Assembly (NCBI RefSeq): GCF_004331485.1
Contig: NZ_SJKD01000003.1
Location: 372,001-436,000 of the forward strand
Source of the DNA: Kribbella capetownensis
GTDB lineage: Bacteria > Actinomycetota > Actinomycetes > Propionibacteriales > Kribbellaceae
Reading direction: 5' to 3'
DNA length: 64,000 nucleotides
How positions within the stretch are numbered: the first letter of the stretch is position 1; each line of letters starts with the position of its first letter. The translations under genes were made by a program, and so were the position numbers. The notes under the pieces were generated by a model. It was not told where the DNA came from. It worked only from the letters and a program-made list of their open reading frames with translations, and did not search any database. This document shows positions 20,440 through 29,988 of the stretch, piece after piece.

Positions 20440-22236
20440 TCAGGCCACGCTGCGCTGCGCGATCCAGCTGTCGTGCAGGCGCTCGTACACTCCGCCGGCG
20501 CCGACCAGCTCCGCGTGCGCGCCGCGCTCCACGATCTCCCCGTTGTCGAAGACCAGCACCTCGTCGGCCGCCTCCGCGGTCGACAACCGGTGCGCGATGG
20601 TGACGGACGTACGCCCGGCCATCAGCCGCTCCAACGCCGCGTTGACCCGGACCTCGGTGCCGGGGTCGACAGCTGACGTCGCCTCGTCGAGCACCAGCAG
20701 GTCTGGGTCCGCGATGTTCGCCCGGACCAGCGCGACCAACTGACGCTCACCCGCGGACAGCGACTCACCACGCTGCCCGACCGGCGAGTCCAGGCCGTCC
20801 GGCAGCGACTCCAGCCAGTCCGTCAGGCCGAGCGACTCGAACGCCGTCAGCAGCTCCGCGTCCGTGACCTCCGGCCGCCCGAACCGCACGTTCTCGGCCA
20901 GCGATGCGTCGAACAGGTAGCCGTCCTGCGGCACCATCACGACCCGCTCGCGCAGCGACTCGAACGAGATCTCGCGCGCATCCACGTCGTCCAGCAGCAC
21001 GGAACCCGAGGTCGGATCCATCAACCGGGTCAGCAGCTTCGCGAACGTCGTCTTGCCCGACCCGGTCTCGCCGACCACCGCGACCCGCCGATGCGGCTCG
21101 ATCCGTACGCCGACATCGCGCAGGACCAAATCGCCTTCGGGATAGGCGAAGTCCACGTCCGCGAACTCGACCGTGATCGGCCCGCGCGGCTGCTTCACCC
21201 CCGACTCTCCCGGGTCGACCACATCGGCCGGGGTCGCGATCACGCCGAGCACCCGCCGCCACCCGGCGAACGCACTCTGCGCGTCGGTCAGCACCTGCGT
21301 CGCGATCTGCACCGGGTCGGAGAACAGCGCGACCAGGAACATGAACGCGAGGAGCTCGCCCAGCGTCGCCTGCTTGTCGACACCCAGCAGCACACCGACC
21401 GACAGCACGCCGGCGTTGGCCAGACCCGCCGCCAGACCACCGATCGAGAACGTCACCCCCGTGAGCGCCTGGGCCTTCGTCGCCTGCCGCCGGTAGTCCT
21501 CGATCGAGGTGTCGATCCGGTCCTGCGTCCGCTTCTCGATCGCGTACGCGCGGACCACCTGCGCGCCGACCACCGGCTCGGCGACCGCGGACAACATCTC
21601 GCCGACCTTGGCCCGGACGATGCCGTACGCCTTCGACATCGCCCGCTGCAGGTATTTCAGGCTGGCGAACAGCGGGATGAAGCACAGCAGCACCACCAGC
21701 GCTAGCTGCCAGGAGTAGACGAACATCACCACGGTCGCGAGCAGCATCTGCCCGATGCTGACCAGGAAGATGAACCCGCCGAACTGCAGGAACTGCGACA
21801 CTGTGTCCACGTCCGACGTGACCCGGCTGACCAGTGCGCCACGCCGCTCGGTGCTCTGGGTCAGCACCGGCAGGTCGTGCACATGGCGGAACGCCTTGAT
21901 CCGCATCGTCGCCAGCCCGTTCTCGGAGTTGATCGCGAGCCGCACGGTGGTCAGGTACGACGCTCCGGCCGTGACGAGGATGCCGAGCGTGCAGACTACG
22001 CACATCCAGGCGACGTACGACAGGTCCGCTCCGCCCGGACCGGACAGCCCCTTGTCGATCGTCTGCTGCACCGCGATCGGTACGACGATCCGCCCGGCGG
22101 TCATCGTCAGCGCGAGGATCCCGGTGACCCACCACCCGTTCGCCAGCTCGGGCGACACCTTCAGCCCTTGCCGCAGGGTCTCGAGACCACCGGCGTCGTC
22201 GCCATGGTCCAACCGGCTGGCTTCTGCCGCACTCAC
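20440..22236 (-). CDS. ABC exporter half-transporter, catalytic-site subunit
   Basis: 598 residues: six-helix membrane domain (about 35-330), then an ATPase domain. Walker A is GETGSGKTT and Walker B LLVLDEATSAVD keeps the catalytic Glu. The switch His is in TIAHRLSTAEAADEV. Its signature loop is the unusual LSAGERQ instead of LSGGQ. It overlaps the preceding half-transporter by 4 bp (ATGA). Together they form a heterodimer of the type known for drug or lipid exporters with one normal and one degenerate ATP site. Confidence 0.93.
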   Translation of the reverse strand: MSAAEASRLDHGDDAGGLETLRQGLKVSPELANGWWVTGILALTMTAGRIVVPIAVQQTIDKGLSGPGGADLSYVAWMCVVCTLGILVTAGASYLTTVRLAINSENGLATMRIKAFRHVHDLPVLTQSTERRGALVSRVTSDVDTVSQFLQFGGFIFLVSIGQMLLATVVMFVYSWQLALVVLLCFIPLFASLKYLQRAMSKAYGIVRAKVGEMLSAVAEPVVGAQVVRAYAIEKRTQDRIDTSIEDYRRQATKAQALTGVTFSIGGLAAGLANAGVLSVGVLLGVDKQATLGELLAFMFLVALFSDPVQIATQVLTDAQSAFAGWRRVLGVIATPADVVDPGESGVKQPRGPITVEFADVDFAYPEGDLVLRDVGVRIEPHRRVAVVGETGSGKTTFAKLLTRLMDPTSGSVLLDDVDAREISFESLRERVVMVPQDGYLFDASLAENVRFGRPEVTDAELLTAFESLGLTDWLESLPDGLDSPVGQRGESLSAGERQLVALVRANIADPDLLVLDEATSAVDPGTEVRVNAALERLMAGRTSVTIAHRLSTAEAADEVLVFDNGEIVERGAHAELVGAGGVYERLHDSWIAQRSVA

Positions 22237-24083
22237 GCGGATGCTCCTTCCGAGTCCAGATCGTCGATCTCCGCGGCCAGCTCCGCCTCTTCCTGGCGGC
22301 GCTCCGCGTCCTTCTCGTAGGCGTCGACCAGATCCCGGTAGGCGGCCGACGTCTCCTGCAGTTCGGTGTGCGTGCCCTGCGCCGCGATCCGGCCCTCGTC
22401 GAGGAACAGCACCTCGTCGGCGAGCGAGATCGTCGCCTTCCGGTACGCGATCACCAGCACGGTCGTCGCCGCGGCGGCGTCCTGTACGGCGGACCGCAGC
22501 CCGGCCAGGATCCGTGCCTCGACCTGTGGGTCGACCGCGCTGGTCGCGTCGTCCAGGATCAGCAGCCGAGGACGCCGTACCAGCGCGCGGGCCAGGGCGA
22601 TGCGTTGCCGCTGGCCGCCGGACAGCGTCGTACCGCGCTCGCCGACCTTGGTGTCCAGACCGTCCGACAGTTGCTTCACGAAGCCGTCGCCCTGGGCGAT
22701 CCGGAGCGCGTCCCAGACGTCCTCGTCGCTGTAGTCGCCACCGAGCGTGATGTTGCCGCGGATCGTGTCGTCGAACAGGAACGCGGTCTGCGCCACCAGC
22801 GCGACCGATCCGGCCAGCTCGTCCCGGGCCAGGTCCCGCAGATCGACCCCGTCGACCTTGACCGCGCCCTGCTCCGGATCGACCAGCCGCATCAGCAGCG
22901 TGGTCATCGTCGACTTCCCGGCGCCCGTGGGACCGACCATCGCGACGGTCCGTCCGGGGTCGAGGGTGAAGTCCACTCCGGCCAGTACGTCGCGGTCCGG
23001 CAGGTACCCGAACCGTACGCCGGCCACCTGCAACCGGGCCGCCTTCGTCGAGGTCAGCCGCGCCTCGCCGTACTCGATCCCGCCCTCGGCGGTCAGCACC
23101 CGCTGGATCCGGTCCCAGCCGACGACCGACCGCGGCAACTCACCGAGCACCCAGCCGAGCGCGCGGATCGGGAAGCCGATCAGCGTGAACAGGAACGCCA
23201 CCTGGACCACGTCACCCGCGTCCGCCCCACCGGACCGCACCCGGGCGACGCCGACCAGCAGTACTGCGAGAACACCCAGCCGCGGCAGACCGTCGATCAC
23301 CGGGTCGAACAGGCCGCGGGCCTTGTTCACCGCGATGTTCGCGTCCCGGAGCTGGTACGTCGGCTCCCGGAAGCGCTCGGTCTCGGCGGCCTCGCGGCCC
23401 AGCGTCTTCACCACCAGTGCGCCGTCGAACGACTCGTGCGCCACCTCGGAGACGTCAGCGCGGAGCTGCTGCGCCCGGGTGGCGAGCGGCTGCAGGTAGC
23501 GCTGGAAGATCACGTTCGCCACGAACACCAGCGGAAACACCAGACAGCCGACGAGCGCGAGCCACGGATCGGCCGCGAACATCGCCACGGTCGCGAACGC
23601 CAGCATCGCGAGCACACCGATCGCCATCGGCAGCGGAGCGATCACGAACCAGGTCGACTCCACGTCCGCGTTGGCGTTCGACAGCAACATGCCGGTCGAG
23701 TGCTGGTGGTGCCACTCGAGCGGAAGCTTCAGGTACTGCCGGGTGACCCGGCGGCGGTACGTCGCCTGCAGCCGGAACTGCATCACGCCGGCCCCGAGTC
23801 GCCGCCCGACCACACCGATCGCGTTCAGGATGGCGATCCCGATGAACAACCCGATCAGCGAGGCGATCGAGCCGAAGGTGGTGTGGCCGCTCTCGAAGGC
23901 GGGCCGGAGGACGTGATCGGTCGCCCAGCCCAGCGCCCAGCCACCGGCCACGGTCATCGCTCCGTAGAGCATGGCGGCGAGCACGGAGAAGGCGAAGATC
24001 CACGGCTCCTCCCAGATCGCGACCCGCAGAACCGCGAGCCCCCGCCGGGTGACGCTTCCCTTGTCGGGGACTTTCGGCTGCAA
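22233..24083 (-). CDS. ABC exporter half-transporter, degenerate-site subunit
   Basis: 616 residues. The membrane domain is followed by an ATPase with Walker A GPTGAGKST and a canonical LSGGQRQ signature. The catalytic Glu is replaced by Asp (LLILDDATSAVD) and the switch His by Tyr (VIAYRKATI). It therefore contributes the degenerate ATP site, while its normal signature loop completes the active site of its partner. It is the first gene of the pair. The 161-bp divergent gap upstream has to hold its promoter. Confidence 0.93.
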   Translation of the reverse strand: MQPKVPDKGSVTRRGLAVLRVAIWEEPWIFAFSVLAAMLYGAMTVAGGWALGWATDHVLRPAFESGHTTFGSIASLIGLFIGIAILNAIGVVGRRLGAGVMQFRLQATYRRRVTRQYLKLPLEWHHQHSTGMLLSNANADVESTWFVIAPLPMAIGVLAMLAFATVAMFAADPWLALVGCLVFPLVFVANVIFQRYLQPLATRAQQLRADVSEVAHESFDGALVVKTLGREAAETERFREPTYQLRDANIAVNKARGLFDPVIDGLPRLGVLAVLLVGVARVRSGGADAGDVVQVAFLFTLIGFPIRALGWVLGELPRSVVGWDRIQRVLTAEGGIEYGEARLTSTKAARLQVAGVRFGYLPDRDVLAGVDFTLDPGRTVAMVGPTGAGKSTMTTLLMRLVDPEQGAVKVDGVDLRDLARDELAGSVALVAQTAFLFDDTIRGNITLGGDYSDEDVWDALRIAQGDGFVKQLSDGLDTKVGERGTTLSGGQRQRIALARALVRRPRLLILDDATSAVDPQVEARILAGLRSAVQDAAAATTVLVIAYRKATISLADEVLFLDEGRIAAQGTHTELQETSAAYRDLVDAYEKDAERRQEEAELAAEIDDLDSEGASA

Positions 24084-24244
24084 GGCACTCTCCAGGGCAG
24101 TCAGGTGCGAACACCAGGCATAGACATGACAACGATTGACATTCTGCCATTCCCCGCGCCCCTTCCTGTTTCTTTTCTTTCCTCAGGTCGCCTGTGGAGG
24201 ATGAAGAGAAGAAGCAAGTAGTAGTTGAAGTTAGGATCGAGTTC

Positions 24245-24886
24245 GTGACCGACTACAGCCGGGTAGAACGACTTGCTCTGTGTGATCTGTTCGATCAGCT
24301 CGGGCCTGATCAGCCCACGCTGTGTGAGGGGTGGTTGACGTACGACCTCGCCGTGCATCTGTATGTGCGGGAGGCCGATCCGATGGCCGGGCCGGGCATC
24401 ATGATTCCGGCGTTGTCGGACACCACCGCGCGGCGGATGGCGCGGGCGAAGGGGCGCTACAGCTTCACCGAGGTCGTCGACAAAGTCCGCAACGGCCCGC
24501 CCCGAGCCTCGATCTACGCGTTCCCGAAGCTCGGCCACCAGCTCAACACCACCGAGTACTTCGTGCACCACGAGGACGTCCGCCGGGCCCAGCCGTCGTA
24601 CCAGGTCCGCACGCTGCCGGCCGAGCAGCAGGAGGGCCTGTGGAAGGGCGTCCGGCTCGGCGCGAAGTCGTTCCTCCGGAAGGCCCCGAGCGGCGTGGTG
24701 CTCAGACGCCCCGACGGTACGACGTCCGTCGCCAAGCGACCCACCGAGCGCGGGTCCGTGACGGTGACCGGCGATCCGGCCGAGCTGGTGCTGTTCTGCA
24801 TGGGCCGCCAGCAGGTGGCCGACGTCCAGCTCGAGGGTGACGCGGAGCTGGTCGAGCGACTCCGCAGCGCGTCATTCGGCGTCTGA
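24245..24886 (+). CDS. TIGR03085-family protein (DinB-like fold)
   Basis: 213 residues from GTG 24245, with AGGATCGAG upstream. An earlier in-frame GTG at 24194 would add a low-complexity Glu/Lys leader not expected in the family. Motifs are LCDLFDQLGPDQPTLCEGW and FVHHEDVRRAQPSY, typical of the actinobacterial TIGR03085/MDMPI-like group. Metal-dependent thiol chemistry is known for relatives; the specific role is unknown. Its end overlaps the convergent DedA gene by 15 bp. Confidence 0.85.
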   Translation: MTDYSRVERLALCDLFDQLGPDQPTLCEGWLTYDLAVHLYVREADPMAGPGIMIPALSDTTARRMARAKGRYSFTEVVDKVRNGPPRASIYAFPKLGHQLNTTEYFVHHEDVRRAQPSYQVRTLPAEQQEGLWKGVRLGAKSFLRKAPSGVVLRRPDGTTSVAKRPTERGSVTVTGDPAELVLFCMGRQQVADVQLEGDAELVERLRSASFGV

Positions 24887-25465
24887 CTTCGCCCGGCGCC
24901 GCCGACGCGCGCGCTGGACCAGGCTGCTGAGCACGGTGGTCAGTACGACGAGCACGATCGCGGCCAGCACGCCCTGCCACGGCTCGTCGAACAAGGCGAA
25001 GCCGAGGAGTCCGATCGCCATGTAAACCGCCGCCCAGAGCGAGGACGCGGCCAGGTCCACCACCGCGAACCGTTCCCAGCGATACCCGGCCAGCCCGGCC
25101 GCGAGCAGCACCGGAACCCGGCCGCCCGGGATGAGCCTGGACGTCAGCAACACACCTATCTCGTGGTCGGCCAGACGGTCGCGCAGTGCATCCAGCGAGG
25201 CGTTGTCGCGCAGCCAGCCGATGCGTTTGGCCAGCCGCTCTCCGCCGAACCGGCAACCGGCGTACACGATCAGGTCGCCGACGTACGCACCGGCCGCGCC
25301 GGCGATCAGGACGCCGACCAGCCCGATCGGGTTGCTGTGCGACGCCAGCACGGCACCGGCCGAGACGGCCGCGCCGGTCGGCAGCACCGGCAGCACCGCT
25401 CCGATCAGAACCGCTCCCGCGAGTGCGAACAGGTACCAGAGGTCGAAGCGCGTGTCGCCGCTCAT
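24872..25465 (-). CDS. DedA/SNARE-associated-type membrane protein
   Basis: 197 residues with about five hydrophobic segments. The DedA/VTT pattern is GAYVGDLIVYAGCRFGG, then TSRLIPGGRVPVLLAAGLAGYRW, and it ends in an Arg/Lys-rich tail. The family includes flippases for undecaprenyl phosphate and phospholipids. Its start overlaps the MBL-fold gene by 4 bp, and that in turn is 3 bp from the phosphodiesterase gene. This makes one three-gene unit. Confidence 0.85.
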   Translation of the reverse strand: MSGDTRFDLWYLFALAGAVLIGAVLPVLPTGAAVSAGAVLASHSNPIGLVGVLIAGAAGAYVGDLIVYAGCRFGGERLAKRIGWLRDNASLDALRDRLADHEIGVLLTSRLIPGGRVPVLLAAGLAGYRWERFAVVDLAASSLWAAVYMAIGLLGFALFDEPWQGVLAAIVLVVLTTVLSSLVQRARRRRRAKSDAE

Positions 25466-26226
25466 CCGCGGACCTCGGTCGACTCGCCGGGCACCAGGAG
25501 CTCGACGTTCACCGCGGGGTCCAGTTCGGCCATCGCGGTCTTGAACCTCTCCCCCGGTGGCAGGAACAGCTCCGGCTTCAGCCAGTCACACCCGATCGGC
25601 CAGAAGGTCCCGAAATGTACCGGCACCGCCGTCGTGGCCCCGACCCGCTGAACCGCGTCCGCGGCGCGGACCGGATCCAGGTGACCCTCACCGAGCGACG
25701 GCCCCCAACCCCCGACGGGAACCACGGCCAGGTCGACCGGACCGGCCTCCGCGGCCAGACCGTCGAACAGATCGGTGTCGCCGGCGAACCAGACACTCGG
25801 CGATGTGTCCACGCGGTAGCCGAGAGCAGGTCCGGCGTACGACGACCACGGCAGCCGGCGACCGTCGTGGTGGGCAGTCACCGCAGTGATGTCGAGTGAA
25901 CCGATGCGCACCTGGTTGCCCGGGGCGACCTCGATGCAGCGGTCCGACAGCGCGGCACCCTGGTCCTGGTGGATCAGCTTCGCCGATCCCCGCGGCACGA
26001 CCAGCGCGGCGTCCGGCGCGACCAGCGCGAGCGACGGCAGGTGCAGGTGGTCGGAGTGCATGTGCGATACGAGTACGGCGTCACACCGGCTCGCACCGGG
26101 CAGCGGTGCCGGTCCACGGCGCCGACGCAGATGAGCGATGCGCGAGGTCAGGACGGGGTCGGTCAGGAGCCGCGTGCCGTCCGCCTCGATGGTGGTGGTG
26201 GCGTGCCCCCACCAGGTGATCCGCAC
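25462..26226 (-). CDS. MBL-fold metal-dependent hydrolase (UlaG/NAPE-PLD-like)
   Basis: 254 residues. The metallo-beta-lactamase fold is shown by WWGHATTTIEADGTRLLTDP, HMHSDHLHLPSL (HxHxDH motif), a His in VTAHHDGRR, the bridging Asp in WFAGDTDLFDG and a late PVHFGTFWP. Relatives include L-ascorbate-6-phosphate lactonase and N-acyl-phosphatidylethanolamine phospholipase D. The lipid-type neighbours make a phospholipid substrate possible, but that is a guess. Confidence 0.87.
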   Translation of the reverse strand: MRITWWGHATTTIEADGTRLLTDPVLTSRIAHLRRRRGPAPLPGASRCDAVLVSHMHSDHLHLPSLALVAPDAALVVPRGSAKLIHQDQGAALSDRCIEVAPGNQVRIGSLDITAVTAHHDGRRLPWSSYAGPALGYRVDTSPSVWFAGDTDLFDGLAAEAGPVDLAVVPVGGWGPSLGEGHLDPVRAADAVQRVGATTAVPVHFGTFWPIGCDWLKPELFLPPGERFKTAMAELDPAVNVELLVPGESTEVRG

Positions 26227-26229
26227 GCG

Positions 26230-28341
26230 TCAGGCCTCCACACTCGTCTCGACCTGCTGGTCCAGGTCCTTGCGATGGCCCAGGAGCTCCAGCCAGCTGA
26301 TCAGCAGTCTGTGGACCGCGTCGGAGCCTACGGGAGGCTCAGCCAGCACCCAACGACTCGGGTGCACCAGGACGGCGTCGGTCTGCCAGCCGCCGATGCC
26401 GCCGTGGCACCCGACCAGCTCCTCGAACGCCGCCACCTCGTGCGTGTAGTCGTCCAGCCTGCTGACCACGACGATGTCCCCGTTGTGCGGCATCTCCGCC
26501 TGCCACAGCAGCGACGCCGCCGCGTGCTCACCGAACGGCGTCAACGGGTCCGTGCCCTCGATCCGGCCCGTCCTCAGGACGTGAACCCCCGCACCGCCGA
26601 TCGCCACCGGCCCTTCGGCCAGCGAGTCGACCACCACGAAGCCGATGCCAGGGTGAGTGGCCAGACCGGGGATCAGCTTGGGGTGCAGCAGCTCGATCTC
26701 CTCCAGCGGCACCCGCCCGGGTGTGGTCGCGAGGTAGAGCAAAGCCAGGTTGCCCGACGCCGTGACCACCATCTGCTCGTCGGCGGCCACCGGCGGCTCG
26801 CAGTCCTTCGGACCGAGCTCCACCTCGCCGCGGGACGCCTTGCCGTGCAGCGCCTTCCGGGTCACCGAGCCCGCCACGCTCCGTCGCAGGCTCAGCTCGG
26901 TCAGGAACGCGTTCACGGGTCCCCAGCCCTCGGCCTTGCCGACCGCCGCGACCGGCTCCTTGGTGGTGTCGACCAGGTCGTCGACGACCTCGGTCAGGGT
27001 CCGGCCGTACCGTTGCAGGAAGGTCGAGCCCTGGCTCTGGCCGTGGTCGGACAGGACGACGATCTCGTACGAGTGCGGCAGGGTGTCGATGATCCGCTGC
27101 AGCGCACCGAGCACCCGGTCCAGACCCTCCAGCGTCTGCAGGGACTCCGCCCGGGTCGGCCCGGCGTGGTGCGCGACCTCGTCGTAGTCGACGAAGTCGC
27201 AGTAGATCACCGGCGTGCCCTTGACCAGCTCGTCGGTGATCAGCGAGACGTTCAGGTCGCGCAGCAGGACGTTGGTGATCGCGCGCAGGAAGATGTACGC
27301 GCCACCGCGCTTGACCCGCGGGACCAGGTGGCGAACCCGCTGGCGCCGCGCCTGGTGCAGTTCCTTGAAGATCTCCGCGAAGCACAGGATCAGTCCGCGC
27401 GCGGCGCCCTGCGGGCTGGAGAAGAACCGCACGTAGCCCCGGCTGCGGCTGTTCGGCAGTGCGGCCCGGCTGAAGACCAGTTCGCACTTGTCCGCGTCCC
27501 CGGACCAGTTGTTGCTGATGCTGACGCCGCCGTCGGCGAGCAGGCCGCGCCCGGTCGACATCCGGGTCTCGATCTCGGCCGCGTCCCGGCCCCGGTTGGT
27601 CACCATCACCCGGCCGGTTTCCTTCTCGTACCACCGGAACGCCGGGATGTGCCTCGAGCCGCCGTGCAGGATGCCGGCCTGGCTGGCCGGGGTCGTCGCC
27701 GGTACGCCGGTGTGCCAGCCGACCATCGAATGCTTGCCGTCCCGGATCCAGCCGCCCAGGTTGGGAAGGTTGCCGGCCAGGACCATCCAGTTCAGCAACG
27801 GAGCGGACAGCCCGTCGATCTGGATGATCAGCATCCCCGTCTTCGGCGCCGCCTGGATCTTCCGCGCTCTCCGGTGCACGACTCGCATCACTTCGGCGAC
27901 GTACGCGTCGTCGCTCCCGGCGTACGCGATCCAGCCGACGAAGGCGCTGACCGAGGCCATCACGACCGCGACCAGCAGCGGAGCGCCGACACCACCGTGC
28001 AGAGTCACGCCGGGATCCACCGTGATGCCGAGGTAGACGACGCCGAACTGCGAGAGCAGCCCGCCGACCAGTACGCCGATCGACCCGATCAGGATCGCGA
28101 CTCCGGCCAGCACCCAGCGCATCACGATGCTGAACAGCGCGAGCAGCAGGACCAGGCGCAGGATCGGCAGCCGGCCGTCACTGCTGATCTGCGGCAGCGT
28201 CCAGAACGTGATGATGAGCGAGATCAGCGACAGGAGACCGCCCAGCAGCATCGCTTGCAGTCCCCGGCCGGTACGGCGCAGGTCGAGCCAGAACGGCCGT
28301 TGCCGCCGCCGATCCGAGATCTGCTCAGGTGGTTTCGCCAT
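26230..28341 (-). CDS. Holin-4-like membrane domain fused to alkaline-phosphatase-type phosphodiesterase
   Basis: 703 residues from ATG 28341. About residues 25-160 hold four membrane helices like those of the phage-holin-4 superfamily. Then comes a type I phosphodiesterase / nucleotide pyrophosphatase-like domain with LIIQIDGLSAPLLNW as first metal motif, a Thr in GVPATTPASQAGI, YCDFVDYDEVAHHAG and VVLSDHGQSQGS. The C-terminus carries CHGGIGGWQTDAVLVHP. Topology would put the enzyme on one membrane face, possibly acting on a lipid phosphate or nucleotide. Substrate unknown. Confidence 0.83.
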   Translation of the reverse strand: MAKPPEQISDRRRQRPFWLDLRRTGRGLQAMLLGGLLSLISLIITFWTLPQISSDGRLPILRLVLLLALFSIVMRWVLAGVAILIGSIGVLVGGLLSQFGVVYLGITVDPGVTLHGGVGAPLLVAVVMASVSAFVGWIAYAGSDDAYVAEVMRVVHRRARKIQAAPKTGMLIIQIDGLSAPLLNWMVLAGNLPNLGGWIRDGKHSMVGWHTGVPATTPASQAGILHGGSRHIPAFRWYEKETGRVMVTNRGRDAAEIETRMSTGRGLLADGGVSISNNWSGDADKCELVFSRAALPNSRSRGYVRFFSSPQGAARGLILCFAEIFKELHQARRQRVRHLVPRVKRGGAYIFLRAITNVLLRDLNVSLITDELVKGTPVIYCDFVDYDEVAHHAGPTRAESLQTLEGLDRVLGALQRIIDTLPHSYEIVVLSDHGQSQGSTFLQRYGRTLTEVVDDLVDTTKEPVAAVGKAEGWGPVNAFLTELSLRRSVAGSVTRKALHGKASRGEVELGPKDCEPPVAADEQMVVTASGNLALLYLATTPGRVPLEEIELLHPKLIPGLATHPGIGFVVVDSLAEGPVAIGGAGVHVLRTGRIEGTDPLTPFGEHAAASLLWQAEMPHNGDIVVVSRLDDYTHEVAAFEELVGCHGGIGGWQTDAVLVHPSRWVLAEPPVGSDAVHRLLISWLELLGHRKDLDQQVETSVEA

Positions 28342-28440
28342 TGCCGCCTTCGTGCTCCCCGTCCGTCCTGCAGTGCTGTACCGAGGGTACGAGGCAGGCT
28401 GCAGCACAGTTGCACCGCGCCACGCCCTGGACGGGTGGTT

Positions 28441-28457
28441 CCCGGGTCGGACCCGGG
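28441..28457. terminator. GC hairpin downstream of the GH43 gene
   Basis: Perfect inverted repeat CCCGGGTC-G-GACCCGGG, 68 bp beyond the GH43 stop and before the next minus-strand gene. A smaller CCGCC-GAA-GGCGG hairpin at 28508-28520 lies closer to the stop. Neither has a U-tract, so assignment as terminator is tentative. The 183-bp gap shows nothing else. Confidence 0.45.
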
Positions 28458-28524
28458 GTACCGCCGGGTGATTCCCTGACCCGGCAGCCTACTGATGCCC
28501 CCCACCACCGCCGAAGGCGGCGCT

Positions 28525-29835
28525 TTACTGCAGTTCGAGGTAGTCGACCTCGGTGTAGAGATCGCCCTTCGTGAGGCGGATGGTGTTCCAGCCGGCGTTG
28601 AGGGTGACCTGGACCGAACTCTGCTGCCAGTTGTCCCAGCCGGTGACCGGGTAACTGACCGATCCCTGGTTGTTGCCATTGACAACCAGGCCGTGGCTGG
28701 CAGTGGCACCCGAGCCGTTCGCATAGCCGACGTGCAGGGTGTAACCGCCCGTGACCGGCGCGAACACCGAGTTCTCCACCCACGAGTCCGCGAAATCGAC
28801 GTAGGCGACCACCTTGCCGTCCGATGCACCGGCGGCGTTCGCGCGGACCTGGCAGTGGTTCAGCGTGCCGCGCTCAGCCTCGTATCGGACCCGGCTGCCC
28901 CGGACGACCGGGTAGTCGTTCGCCCAGCCGACGTCGGCGACGTACAGGTGCCGCGACCCGTTCACCCATCCGTGCACGAAGACCTTGTCCCCGACGAAGT
29001 CAGCGCCACCCGGCCCGCAGATGTGCTTGTCGAAGGTCCCGGTCGTCATCAGCGGGCGGAACGCGGTGGTCCACGGGCCGTTCAGACCGGGCGACGTCGC
29101 GTACGACGTGAGGTAGTTGCAGTCGGTGTACCCGCCGCCGGAGAAGAACAGCAGGTACTGGCTGCCACGCTGGACCAGATCCGGCGCCTCGATGATCCCG
29201 CTGGACGTCAGCAGCGCGGTGTTCCCGCCGGCGAGCGTCGTACCGTTGTTCGCCGTCCGGGTGAGCCAGAGCGTCGACGGCTGGCCGATCGCGTTGCCGT
29301 CGTTCTTCCAGACCAGGTAGCGGGTGCCGTCGTTGGCGACGAAGGTGTTCGCGTCGATCGCGCCACCGAGGTCGAGCGGGCAGATGAGCGGCGCGCTGCC
29401 GACCGGGTTGAACGGGCCGAGCGGTGAGGTCGCAGTCGCGACGCCGATGCACTGTCGGCCGGACGCCTTGTGCCAGGCCGTGTAGGTGAGGGTGTAGGTG
29501 CCGTCCGGGTTCGCGTAGACGTCCGGTGCCCAGGTGCGGCCGGGTTGCGCCCAGCCCGCGGACGGCCCACCGGGCATGGCGTCGCCGCGGATGGTCCACG
29601 GCCCGCTCGCGCTCGGTGCACTGGCCACCGGCACATGCCCGCGGCCGTTGTTCGTCGAGTACGCGTACCACGTGCCGTTCTGCTCGAAGGCGTCCGGATC
29701 GGGGAAGTCCTCGCCGATGATTTCGGCCGGGAACACCGCCGCGGCTGTCCGCTGGGGTGCGGCCTGCACGGGCGCCGAGAGCAGAGCGGGCAGGCTGAGT
29801 GCGGCCAGCGCGGCCACCAGAAGTCGTCGGAACAT
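28525..29835 (-). CDS. Secreted GH43 glycoside hydrolase with C-terminal CBM6/35-type module
   Basis: 436 residues. Sec signal peptide with LLVAALAALSLPALLSAPVQA before the predicted cleavage. The five-bladed propeller of GH43 has the catalytic base Asp in EDFPDPDAFE, the pKa-modulating Asp in GGAIDANTFVA and the acid Glu in SGIIEAPDLV. About residues 315-436 look like a carbohydrate-binding module (RYEAERGTLNHC at the start, DNWQQSSVQVTLNAGWNTI, DYLEL at the end). It probably attacks arabinan- or xylan-type plant polysaccharide. Divergent from the PBP4 gene. Confidence 0.88.
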   Translation of the reverse strand: MFRRLLVAALAALSLPALLSAPVQAAPQRTAAAVFPAEIIGEDFPDPDAFEQNGTWYAYSTNNGRGHVPVASAPSASGPWTIRGDAMPGGPSAGWAQPGRTWAPDVYANPDGTYTLTYTAWHKASGRQCIGVATATSPLGPFNPVGSAPLICPLDLGGAIDANTFVANDGTRYLVWKNDGNAIGQPSTLWLTRTANNGTTLAGGNTALLTSSGIIEAPDLVQRGSQYLLFFSGGGYTDCNYLTSYATSPGLNGPWTTAFRPLMTTGTFDKHICGPGGADFVGDKVFVHGWVNGSRHLYVADVGWANDYPVVRGSRVRYEAERGTLNHCQVRANAAGASDGKVVAYVDFADSWVENSVFAPVTGGYTLHVGYANGSGATASHGLVVNGNNQGSVSYPVTGWDNWQQSSVQVTLNAGWNTIRLTKGDLYTEVDYLELQ

Positions 29836-29988
29836 CGGTACTCCTCAGGTGGGGCGGAACCTGTGCGGAACAGTTTTCCATCGATTCACCTGGATGGACA
29901 GAGCGGATTCGCGCCAATCCCTGGACCTGGAGCGATCCGGGGTACAGACTCCCGCTGTTGGTTTCCGCCTGGGTTTGAGGGAGTTCTC

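Noticed and set aside
24194..24226. Short frame from ATG 24201 or GTG 24194 before the TIGR03085 gene
   Set aside because: The ATG frame ends after six codons, and the GTG would add a low-complexity leader. GTG 24245 fits the family start.
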